Source: Paracoccaceae bacterium
GTDB lineage: Bacteria > Pseudomonadota > Alphaproteobacteria > Rhodobacterales > Rhodobacteraceae
DNA: 47,558 nucleotides
Assembly (NCBI GenBank): GCA_007116575.1
Contig: SKIF01000042.1
Coordinates: 1-47,558 of the forward strand
Reading direction: 5' to 3'
The notes beneath the pieces were generated by a model. It did no database searches. It was not told where the DNA came from and saw nothing but the letters and a program-made list of their open reading frames with translations. Below, piece by piece: positions 30,911 through 38,258 of this stretch. How positions within the stretch are numbered: position 1 is the stretch's first letter; the number at the start of each line of letters is the position of its first letter. Position numbers and translations under genes: made by a program.

Positions 30911-32050
30911 TTATTCTAGCGACTCGCTGAAGTCGCGCACGGCACTGGCGGCAGTGAGCGAGCCGGTGAGCGCCGAGATCTGGCGCGCCCAGAGTACCGA
31001 AGGCGATTCGGTCACGTAGATCGTGTCGCCATCGCGGATCTTGAAATCGCGCGCGTTGAACATGCCGGTCGGCGCTGTCAGGTCTAGCACATAGACAAAG
31101 CGCATATCGCTCACGAACTGGCCGATACCGAGGATCTCGGTGGCGACCTCGGGCACTTCGTCGCGGAAGATGAACACGCCGGTCGGATCGGCGCGCAGCG
31201 GATCGAGCCCGCCGACCATTGCCAGCGCATCGATGGCCGAGATCTCGCGCGTGTCAAAGCGCATCCGGCTGGCACCGCCCGTCGCCCCCAGCACGGAAAA
31301 TGCCCGCTGATCCTCGCGCACGACAATGCGGTCGCCGCCGCGCATGGCGATGTCGAGCCCCGGATGGGAATAGATGTCCTGCAACCAGACCCGGTCTTGC
31401 CGCGTGCCGCGCGTGACCAGAACCTGCGCGGTCTCGAGCGGCACAGCGAGCCCGCCCGCTGTGGCGATCATCGACGAGAGCCGGTTCGAAGAGCGGGCGA
31501 TCGGATAAACGCCTTGTGCACCGACCGCCCCTGTGACCGAGACAGTCGCCCCGTCTCCCTGCACCCGCGAGACCACCACTTGCGGGTCGGGGGTCTGTTC
31601 GTCGAGCGAGCGGGTCAGCAGGCGGCGCAGCGCATCCGGCGTCTGGCCCGCGGCCCGGACGCGGCCAGCATAGGGTACGAAGATAAAGCCCGCGTCATCG
31701 ACCTGCAATTCCTCGACAATGGCGTTATTGGCCCCGGCTGTCGCCAGCAGGCCCTCGGGCACGTTTTCATAGACATTGAGCCGGATCACGTCACCGGAGC
31801 GGATCGTATCGCCCCCCATCAGCGCACCCGAGCGCAATGCATGGGAAAAGCCAAGCGTCTCGGGTCGGTTGGCGGCCTGACTCACGCGCTTGTTGACGAG
31901 GATGATATGTGCATCGCCAGCGCGCTGGACCGAGCCCGCGAAGATTTCGCGTTTGGTCGGCCCGTCACGCGACACGGCACAGGATGCCAGTGCTGCAACA
32001 GCACCAATGATGGCCATGCGACGGCCCATCGTCAGAATTTTCGCACTCAC
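30911..32050 (-). CDS. Polysaccharide export outer-membrane lipoprotein (Wza/KpsD-like)
   Basis: A 379-residue protein. The chosen GTG at 32050 has AGGAG eight bases upstream and yields a lipoprotein signal (GRRMAIIGAVAALASC, Cys24). An ATG at 32098 and an upstream frame to 32122 lack a ribosome-binding site. The polysaccharide-export domain starts near GDTIRSGDVIRLNVYENVPEGLL. SLBB-type repeats follow, including VSVTGAVGAQGVYPI and FSVLGATGGASRMRF. The C-terminal helix region is DFKIRDGDTIYVTESPSVLWARQISALTG. Proteins of this family form the octameric outer-membrane channel for capsule. It lies between kpsS and kpsC in one operon. Confidence 0.9.
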   Translation of the reverse strand: MSAKILTMGRRMAIIGAVAALASCAVSRDGPTKREIFAGSVQRAGDAHIILVNKRVSQAANRPETLGFSHALRSGALMGGDTIRSGDVIRLNVYENVPEGLLATAGANNAIVEELQVDDAGFIFVPYAGRVRAAGQTPDALRRLLTRSLDEQTPDPQVVVSRVQGDGATVSVTGAVGAQGVYPIARSSNRLSSMIATAGGLAVPLETAQVLVTRGTRQDRVWLQDIYSHPGLDIAMRGGDRIVVREDQRAFSVLGATGGASRMRFDTREISAIDALAMVGGLDPLRADPTGVFIFRDEVPEVATEILGIGQFVSDMRFVYVLDLTAPTGMFNARDFKIRDGDTIYVTESPSVLWARQISALTGSLTAASAVRDFSESLE

Positions 32051-32142
32051 TGCTCGGGCTCCTGTTACCGGAATAGCCTCTGATTTTTCTGTAACCATAC
32101 AGGCAAGTGCCGAAAACGCCAAGCTCTGAAATGGCTTAGCTC

Positions 32143-33432
32143 TCAGCGGACCATGCGCAACTGTTGCCGATGCGCCGCGTCCCCGCAGATCAACGCCTGA
32201 TAGGGGTCATGCTCTGCAAGCATCAGGTCCACCAGATGTCGCATGAGCTGTCGCCGCCCCCCCAAAGAATAGTACCCGCCTGGCACTTGCGAGGTTTCCA
32301 GCAGGAAATGCCGGTAGTCACGATAGGCGCGGGCATCGGGGCGCGAGGGCTTGGCGAAAAATTTCTCGATCGGCTGGTCCGAGACGAATTCGGGCTTGTC
32401 ATAGACCGCGCGGCCAAAGATCTTCAGCGGCATACCGCGCCAGAGCACCTGTTGGGCGGCGGTCGAATTGACGGTTACGGCTGAACGGGCATGGTTGAGT
32501 AGCTGCGCAAGCTTGCCGCCGCGCACGAAATGCACGCGCCCCTTCAGCCCATGTGCTGCGGTCAGGGCCCCGATGGCCTTGCGGATTGGCGCGCGCCCGT
32601 CCTCGAGCGGGTGAGCCTTGATGACAAGGTGATGGTGGCGCGGCGCGCCTTTGGCAAAGCCTGCGAAAACCTGTTCGAGAAACTCGGTCTGGCTGGTGAA
32701 CGGGCTATGCGCGCGAAAGCTCGCGTCATGTTCGAGCTGCATCAGCACAAGGTGATAGGGAAAGCCGCCATAGCGAACGCGCCAGGTTGCAATCTGGCGT
32801 TCGAGCGAGTGCAGCGGCATCAGCCACAACCGCTTGAGGTAGAGCTTGAATTCCTGCACCACGCTCAAATCGCGGTGGGGTCGAAAACTGCGATACCGCC
32901 AGTTCAACGCCATAACGCAGAAATGATAGATTGCGCCATAGAAGATATGCTCACGCATGTCGCCCCAATGCGCGGGCGGGTCGGGCAGTTCCATGTCGTA
33001 TTTCTTCAGCGCCTTGCGCATCGTATGCAGGTCCAGCCCCATCAGAGCGGAATGGCCGTTCGAGCCGTTGCGTTCATATGTCACCCAATAGGGGCGAAGA
33101 TAGCCTTCCTCGAAAACATGGATGGTCAGCCCGATCTCGCGCGCGACGGCAATCGCCTCGGCATGGATGGGACGCACATCTCCATACAGCGCCAAATCGG
33201 TGATCTGGTGGCGCGCGACACAATCGCGAAAGAAAGTGCCCCAGTCGTCGAGCGATTGGGTGAAGGGGATGTAATGCGCCTTGTCGCGCCAGAACAGCGC
33301 ATCGCCCTGATTGAACCCCACGCGCCAGACCTGTGCGCCGCTTGCGCGCAGCATCTTCGCCAGACGGTTGAAAAACCACCCGTGCGGCCCCTGCAAGAAC
33401 AGGAAACGTCTGTTTTCTCCGCTTATCTGCAT
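32143..33432 (-). CDS. kpsS: Capsular polysaccharide Kdo transferase, KpsS type
   Basis: About 429 residues from the ATG at 33432. The frame stays open upstream to 33495, but those codons have no ribosome-binding site, and MQISGENRRFLFLQGPHGWFF is the usual family start. KpsS puts the first Kdo on phosphatidylglycerol, and KpsC extends it. Visible are FLFLQGPHGWFFNRLAKML, LALYGDVRPIH, HVFEEGYLRPYWVTYERNG and the late block SAVTVNSTAAQQVLWRGMPLKIFG. That last block matches the related block in KpsC. Ninety-two bases separate it from the export lipoprotein start. First gene of the capsule run, divergent from ribE. Confidence 0.9.
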   Translation of the reverse strand: MQISGENRRFLFLQGPHGWFFNRLAKMLRASGAQVWRVGFNQGDALFWRDKAHYIPFTQSLDDWGTFFRDCVARHQITDLALYGDVRPIHAEAIAVAREIGLTIHVFEEGYLRPYWVTYERNGSNGHSALMGLDLHTMRKALKKYDMELPDPPAHWGDMREHIFYGAIYHFCVMALNWRYRSFRPHRDLSVVQEFKLYLKRLWLMPLHSLERQIATWRVRYGGFPYHLVLMQLEHDASFRAHSPFTSQTEFLEQVFAGFAKGAPRHHHLVIKAHPLEDGRAPIRKAIGALTAAHGLKGRVHFVRGGKLAQLLNHARSAVTVNSTAAQQVLWRGMPLKIFGRAVYDKPEFVSDQPIEKFFAKPSRPDARAYRDYRHFLLETSQVPGGYYSLGGRRQLMRHLVDLMLAEHDPYQALICGDAAHRQQLRMVR

Positions 33433-33488
33433 CGCCTGATGCCTTTGACTGCTCTTGTAAAGCCTAACGCGGCTCATTTGTGTTTGTC

Positions 33489-33539
33489 TTAACAAATCTT
33501 CTGTTCTTGCCCAGTATTATGGTTAACAAATGCGGTCAA
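33489..33539 (-). promoter_or_regulatory. AT-rich kpsS upstream region with direct repeats and possible promoter
   Basis: The kpsS-ribE spacer (33433-33614) is clearly AT-richer than its surroundings. TTAACAAAT occurs twice, at 33489-33497 and 33523-33531, 34 bases apart. Reading toward kpsS, TTGACC (33539-33534) could be a -35, with a weak TACTGG -10 after 17 bases. Within that spacer lies TTAACCAT (33526-33519, minus strand), which resembles a CtrA half-site of alphaproteobacteria. The regulator assignment is speculative. Confidence 0.3.
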
Positions 33540-33551
33540 ACTATGGCTTGC

Positions 33552-33580
33552 TTGTCAATGGCGGGGACAGTCGCTACCTC
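33552..33580 (+). promoter_or_regulatory. Possible ribE promoter
   Basis: TTGTCA (33552-33557), a 17-base spacer and TACCTC (33575-33580) lie 35 bases before the ribE ATG. The -35 is a five-of-six match and the -10 is weak. I see no FMN riboswitch elements in the short leader. Confidence 0.3.
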
Positions 33581-33614
33581 TGGCGCGCAGGCACAGTTTC
33601 AGCGCGGGGGCCAC

Positions 33615-34208
33615 ATGTTCACAGGCATCATCACCGATATCGGCAAAGTGCGCAGCCTGGCGCAGGGGGGCGATCTGCGCGTGCGCATCGGCACGGGCTA
33701 TGACACGGGCAGCATCGATATCGGGGCCTCCATCGCGGCAGACGGGGTCTGCCTGACCGTGGTGGCGCTGGGGCCGGACTGGTACGATGTTCAGGTCTCG
33801 GCTGAAACAGTTGCCAAGACCAATCTGGCTGACTGGGCCGAGGGGCGCAGGGTCAATCTGGAACGCGCGCTGCGGCTTGGCGACGAGTTGGGCGGGCATA
33901 TTGTCTCGGGCCATGTCGATGGCGTGGCCGAGGTGGTGGGGCTTTACCCCGAGGGCGACAGCCTGCGCGTGGTGTTCCGCGCGCCCGAGGCGCTGGCCGG
34001 GTTCATTGCGCCGAAAGGCTCGGTCGCGCTCAATGGCACCTCGCTGACCGTGAACGAGGTCAAGGGGGCGGAGTTCGGCATCAACCTGATCCCCCATACG
34101 CAGGACGTGACGACCTGGGGCGATGTCGCGCTGGGCGACCGCGTCAATCTCGAGATTGACACCCTGGCGCGCTATGTCGCGCGGCTGCGTGAGTGGGAGC
34201 GGCGCTAG
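33615..34208 (+). CDS. ribE: Riboflavin synthase alpha chain
   Basis: A 197-residue protein made of two lumazine-binding barrels. It dismutates two 6,7-dimethyl-8-ribityllumazine molecules to riboflavin and a pyrimidine. The first barrel (residues 1-95) has MFTGIITDIGKV at its start and SIAADGVCLTVV. The second (about 96-190) has GGHIVSGHVDGVAEVV and GSVALNGTSLTVNEV. The MFTGI start is invariant in the family, fixing the ATG at 33615 although the frame is open from 33480. It stands alone rather than in a rib operon here. A flavin reductase at 42166 also uses flavins but is not linked. Confidence 0.96.
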   Translation: MFTGIITDIGKVRSLAQGGDLRVRIGTGYDTGSIDIGASIAADGVCLTVVALGPDWYDVQVSAETVAKTNLADWAEGRRVNLERALRLGDELGGHIVSGHVDGVAEVVGLYPEGDSLRVVFRAPEALAGFIAPKGSVALNGTSLTVNEVKGAEFGINLIPHTQDVTTWGDVALGDRVNLEIDTLARYVARLREWERR

Positions 34209-34272
34209 GCGCGCGCCGTGATGGACTCTTTGCGATCTGCTGGCCTAGACTGACGCGAAACGGGGGCAGGTC

Positions 34273-35070
34273 ATGCCAGATGACTGGGACAACCGCGATG
34301 ACATCACCGCCCGCCGCGCGGCAGAGGCGCTGATCGTCGATGTCGAGGGGTTCGAGGGCCCGCTCGATCTGTTGCTGATGCTCTCGCGCAGCCAGAAGGT
34401 CGATCTGCGCCGCATCTCGGTGCTGGAACTGGCCGAGCAGTATCTGGGCTTCGTCGAGAAGGCGCGCGCGCTGCGGATTGAGCTGGCGGCGGATTATCTG
34501 GTCATGGCGGCTTGGCTCGCCTATCTGAAATCGCGCCTTCTGCTGCCCCCTGAACCGGGCGAGGAAGGCCCCACGGGCGAGGAACTGGCGGCGCATCTGG
34601 CCTGGCAGCTTGAACGCTTGCAGGCAATGCGCGAAGCTGCGGCGCGGCTGATGGGGCGCGACCAGAAGGGGCGGGATTTCTTCGTGCGCGGTCAGCCGAC
34701 CGCGCTGGCGGTGGCGCGCAAGGTGCATTTCGAAGCCTCGCTGCTGGACCTGATGCGCGCCTATGCGCGGCTGCGTACCCGCGACGAATTCCGCCCCTAT
34801 GCCTTCGATCGTTCGGATATCTACCCATACGAGGCCGCGCTGGAGCGGCTCGCGACGCTTGTGCCGGGGGCGTCGGACTGGACGGCGCTGCAGGCCTATT
34901 TGCCCGAGGGGTGGCGCGGGGTTGCAAAGCGGCAGCGCTCGGCCATCGCCTCGACCTTTGCGGCCTCGCTGGAACTTGCCAAACAGGGCGCGGTCGAATT
35001 GCGCCAGAGCGACAGTTTCGCACCGCTGCATTTGCGGCGGCGCGCCGATGGGGGGGCAGAGGGACGATGA
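34273..35070 (+). CDS. scpA: Segregation and condensation protein A
   Basis: A 265-residue kleisin that bridges the two SMC heads with ScpB in chromosome condensation. The N-terminal kleisin motif is VEGFEGPLDLLLMLSRSQKVDLRRIS, followed by AADYLVMAAWLAYLKSRLLLP. The C-terminal winged-helix part is degenerate by eye. The ATG follows GGGGCAGGTC. The stop overlaps the scpB ATG by four bases (ATGA), as is usual for this pair. Confidence 0.94.
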   Translation: MPDDWDNRDDITARRAAEALIVDVEGFEGPLDLLLMLSRSQKVDLRRISVLELAEQYLGFVEKARALRIELAADYLVMAAWLAYLKSRLLLPPEPGEEGPTGEELAAHLAWQLERLQAMREAAARLMGRDQKGRDFFVRGQPTALAVARKVHFEASLLDLMRAYARLRTRDEFRPYAFDRSDIYPYEAALERLATLVPGASDWTALQAYLPEGWRGVAKRQRSAIASTFAASLELAKQGAVELRQSDSFAPLHLRRRADGGAEGR

Positions 35071-35753
35071 CAGAAAGCAGCGGGCAAGGCACGCGCGCGC
35101 AGCAGCCGCGAGATGCAGCAGGAGATCCCGGGGCCGAACCCGGACTCTTTGCCGCGCCCCCCATGGCTGAACAGGAACGCATGGTCGAGGCGATTCTCTT
35201 CGCCTGTGCCGAGCCGCTGAGTGCTGCGCAGATCGCTGAACGCCTGCCACAGGGCTGCGATGTCGCCGAGGCGCTGGCGCATCTGCGCTCACGCTATGCC
35301 GGACGCGGGGTTACTGTGGTCCGTGTGCGCGATGCCTGGGCGCTGCGCACCGCGCCGGATCTGGGCTGGCTGATGCAGTCCGAACGGGTCGAGACGCGCA
35401 AGCTGTCGCGTGCGGCGATCGAAACGCTGGCCATTATCGCCTATCACCAGCCCGTCACCCGCGCCGAGATCGAAGAAATCCGGGGCGTTGCAGTGTCACG
35501 TGGCACGATCGACCAGTTGCTGGAACTGGACTGGATTCGCCTCGGGCGGCGGCGGATGACGCCGGGGCGGCCCGTGACCTTTGTTGTGACCGAGGAATTT
35601 CTGGACCATTTCGGGCTGGAGTCCGCGCGCGACCTGCCGGGACTGAAGGAATTGCGTGAGGCCGGACTTCTGGAAAGCCGCCCGCTGCCCGGCGGGCTGG
35701 GCGATGAGGACGAGGGCATCTCTGAAGGGCAGGGCGCGCTTTTCGAGGATTGA
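35067..35753 (+). CDS. scpB: Segregation and condensation protein B
   Basis: A 228-residue partner of ScpA with two winged-helix domains. They are at about residues 33-110 (MAEQERMVEAILFACAEPLS) and 112-190 (LSRAAIETLAIIAYHQPVTRAEIEEIRGVAVSRGTIDQLLELDWIRLGRRRMTPGRPVTFVVT). The acidic tail DEDEGISEGQGALFED is typical. The ATG at 35067 overlaps scpA. A later ATG at 35163 would drop a low-complexity N-terminal stretch of 32 residues and is possible. Confidence 0.94.
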   Translation: MTESSGQGTRAQQPRDAAGDPGAEPGLFAAPPMAEQERMVEAILFACAEPLSAAQIAERLPQGCDVAEALAHLRSRYAGRGVTVVRVRDAWALRTAPDLGWLMQSERVETRKLSRAAIETLAIIAYHQPVTRAEIEEIRGVAVSRGTIDQLLELDWIRLGRRRMTPGRPVTFVVTEEFLDHFGLESARDLPGLKELREAGLLESRPLPGGLGDEDEGISEGQGALFED

Positions 35754-35828
35754 GCGCGCGCGCCCCCTTGAGGTCGCGGCGCTGCGGGGCTAGGTCTTGG
35801 TGCAGTGTTTCACCTGTTCAGGACTGCC

Positions 35829-36989
35829 ATGCCCATCCGCAATCGCTTCGCCGAAATGCTCCCTGAAATCGCTGCCTGGCGGCAGGATTTCCATGCCCAT
35901 CCCGAATTGCGCTTTGAGTGCCATCGCACGGCCCATATCGTTGCCGATAAGCTGCGCGCATTCGGCTGTGACGAGGTGGTGGAAGGGATCGGCGTGACCG
36001 GCGTGGTCGGGCTGATCCATGGCCGCGCGCGCGGCGCGGGGCGCGTGGTGGGGCTGCGCGCGGATATGGACGCATTGCCGATTCACGAGGCGACGGGCAA
36101 GCCCTATGCCTCGATCCATCATGGCAAGATGCACGCTTGCGGGCATGATGGGCATACCGCGATGCTGCTGGGCGCGGCGAAATATCTGGCCGAGACGCGC
36201 AATTTCGCGGGCACTATCGCGGTGATCTTCCAGCCCGCCGAAGAGGGCGGCGCGGGGGCCAAGGTGATGTGCGAGGCGGGGCTGATGGAGCGTTTCGGCA
36301 TTCAGGAAGTCTACGCGATGCATAACCGCCCCGGCCATCCCTTGGGCGAGTTCAACATCCGTGCCGGGGCCTTCTATGCTGCCTGCGACGAGTTCCGCAT
36401 CACGGTCGAGGGGCGAGGCGGTCATGCCGCCAAGCCGCACGCAACAGTCGATCCGGTCGTGGTGGCCAGTCAGATGATCATGGCTCTGCAGACCATTGCC
36501 AGCCGGAACGCGGACCCGACGCAGAATGTCGTTGTCTCGATCTGCGGGGTTCGAAGCGAGAGTGAGGCGTTCAATGTCATCCCGCAGCGGGTTGAACTGC
36601 GGGGAACCATCCGCACGCATGACGCCGCATTGCGCAAGTTGGTCGAAACGCGGCTGCACGCGATGGTCGAGGGCGTCGCGACCAGCTTTGGTGCACGCGC
36701 CGAGGTCGAGTTTGTCGAGGGTTACCCGGCCATGGTCAACCACGCGGCCGAGACCGATATCGCGCGCAAGGTCGCGCTCGAGGTCTCGGGGCAGTGCCAG
36801 GAAGCGGGCTACAACATGGGCGGAGAGGATTTCTCCTATATGCTCGAAGAGCGCCCCGGCGCCTATATCGTGCTGGGTGCGGGCGACGGGGCGGGGCTGC
36901 ACCACCCGGAATATGATTTCAACGACGAGATCATCCCCTATGGCTGCAGCTGGTTCGTCGGCATCGCCGAAACCAGGCTTGAGGCCTGA
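35829..36989 (+). CDS. M20D-family amidohydrolase (hippurate/IAA-amino acid hydrolase-like)
   Basis: A 386-residue metal-dependent amidohydrolase of the HipO/AbgB group. It cleaves N-acyl amino acids; the substrate cannot be told from sequence. Metal ligands are visible in HACGHDGHTAML, the catalytic EE in FQPAEEGGAGAKVM, and the third His in YAMHNRPGHPLGEF. The dimerisation domain starts at GRGGHAAKPHATVDPV, and the C-terminal ligand block is NMGGEDFSYMLEERPGAYIVLGAG. The ATG at 35829 has AGGAC upstream. Seventy-five bases after scpB and 190 before the TRAP genes, it may be its own unit or may feed on a compound the transporter brings in. Confidence 0.9.
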   Translation: MPIRNRFAEMLPEIAAWRQDFHAHPELRFECHRTAHIVADKLRAFGCDEVVEGIGVTGVVGLIHGRARGAGRVVGLRADMDALPIHEATGKPYASIHHGKMHACGHDGHTAMLLGAAKYLAETRNFAGTIAVIFQPAEEGGAGAKVMCEAGLMERFGIQEVYAMHNRPGHPLGEFNIRAGAFYAACDEFRITVEGRGGHAAKPHATVDPVVVASQMIMALQTIASRNADPTQNVVVSICGVRSESEAFNVIPQRVELRGTIRTHDAALRKLVETRLHAMVEGVATSFGARAEVEFVEGYPAMVNHAAETDIARKVALEVSGQCQEAGYNMGGEDFSYMLEERPGAYIVLGAGDGAGLHHPEYDFNDEIIPYGCSWFVGIAETRLEA

Positions 36990-37064
36990 GCTGGAAGGTT
37001 ATCACCGGATTCTCATAAAATCATGAGCTTGCGAGCCGATCCTGGGTCGCGGGCGCATTCAGTC

Positions 37065-37093
37065 TTGACACCGGGCCACGGGCAGCGTCCATT
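37065..37093 (+). promoter_or_regulatory. Possible promoter of the TAXI transporter genes
   Basis: A perfect -35 TTGACA (37065-37070), a 17-base spacer and TCCATT (37088-37093), a three-of-six -10, lie 87 bases before the binding-protein ATG. The 190-base spacer otherwise holds a weak inverted repeat, CTCAT and ATGAG (37012-37027). Confidence 0.4.
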
Positions 37094-37179
37094 TGGGGCA
37101 TGGGACGAGACCGCGTTTCTGCGCGCGTCACGCCCGAAGAGCTGCCACGAATGAGCAGCGATCAAACACGGAGGATACG

Positions 37180-38145
37180 ATGAACAAGCAACTGGCAACA
37201 GGTCTATTCGCGCTCGGCACGCTGATGGGTTCGGCCGCGATGGCGCAGGAGACCTTCATCTCGATCGGCACTGGCGGTGTCACCGGCGTTTACTACCCGG
37301 CGGGCGGCGCGATCTGTCGTCTGGTCAACCGCGACCGGGCCGAACATGGCATCCGCTGCGGCGTGGAATCCACTGGGGGCTCGATCTTCAACATCAACGC
37401 CATCCGCTCGGGCGAGCTGGAATTCGGCGTGGCGCAGTCGGACTGGCAGTTCCATGCCTATAACGGCTCCTCGCGCTTCGAGGATGACGGCGCGTTCGAG
37501 GGTCTGCGCGCGATGTTCTCGCTGCATCCCGAGCCGTTTACCGTTGTCGCCCGCGCCGATAGCGGCATCACCAGCTTTGACGACCTGCCCGGCAAGCGCG
37601 TCAATATCGGCAACCCCGGTTCCGGTCAGCGCGGCACGATGGAAGTCGTGATGGCGGCCATGGGCTGGACCGAGGACACCTTCGCCCAGGCCACCGAACT
37701 GCCCGCAGCCGAGCAGTCGCTGGCGCTGTGCGACAACAATGTGGACGCCATCGTCTACACTGTGGGCCACCCCTCGGGTGCGATCCAGGAAGCCACCACG
37801 GCTTGCGACACGGTACTGGTGAATGTGGACAATGACACCGTCCGCGCGCTGGTCGAGGAACGCGACTACTACCGGATGGCAACCATTCCGGGCGGCATGT
37901 ATCGCGGCTCGGACGAGGATGTGACCACCTTTGGTGTGGGCGCGACCTTCGTCACGTCGGACGCCGTGCCGGAAGAAACGGCCTATCAGGTGGCGCGCGC
38001 GATCTTCGAGAATCTCGACCAGTTCACCTCGCTGCACCCGGCTCTGGCCAATCTCGACCCGGCAGAAATGGTCAGCGACGGTCTGTCGGCGCCGCTGCAT
38101 GACGGTGCTGCACGCTACTTCAGCGAAGCGGGCTTGATGGACTGA
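37180..38145 (+). CDS. TAXI family TRAP transporter solute-binding protein
   Basis: A 321-residue periplasmic protein. Residues 1-22 form a signal peptide ending AMA before Gln23. The mature N-terminus reads FISIGTGGVTGVYYPAGGAICRLVN, the TAXI hallmark. VESTGGSIFNINAIRSGELEFGVAQSDW and later LPGKRVNIGNPGSGQRGTMEVVM follow. TAXI proteins deliver substrate (glutamate and other organic acids in known cases) to a fused TRAP permease, coupled to a sodium or proton gradient. GGAGGA precedes the ATG at 37180. The permease follows after a hairpin. Confidence 0.95.
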   Translation: MNKQLATGLFALGTLMGSAAMAQETFISIGTGGVTGVYYPAGGAICRLVNRDRAEHGIRCGVESTGGSIFNINAIRSGELEFGVAQSDWQFHAYNGSSRFEDDGAFEGLRAMFSLHPEPFTVVARADSGITSFDDLPGKRVNIGNPGSGQRGTMEVVMAAMGWTEDTFAQATELPAAEQSLALCDNNVDAIVYTVGHPSGAIQEATTACDTVLVNVDNDTVRALVEERDYYRMATIPGGMYRGSDEDVTTFGVGATFVTSDAVPEETAYQVARAIFENLDQFTSLHPALANLDPAEMVSDGLSAPLHDGAARYFSEAGLMD

Positions 38146-38166
38146 TCCTGTCCTGATCCGAGACCG

Positions 38167-38197
38167 GACGCAGCGCGGCTTGCCGCGCTGCGTCTTT
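38167..38197 (+). terminator. Strong hairpin between binding protein and permease genes
   Basis: Perfect 13-base arms GACGCAGCGCGGC (38167-38179) and GCCGCGCTGCGTC (38182-38194), with a two-base loop and then TTT. In family operons the binding protein is needed in excess, so partial termination or 3'-end protection here would lower permease expression. The T-run is short, so read-through is likely. Confidence 0.75.
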
Positions 38198-38258
38198 CAC
38201 CGGGCGCCTGTCGCGCCATGGTGCACCAACAGAACAATCGTTCAACGGGGGAAGGCGC

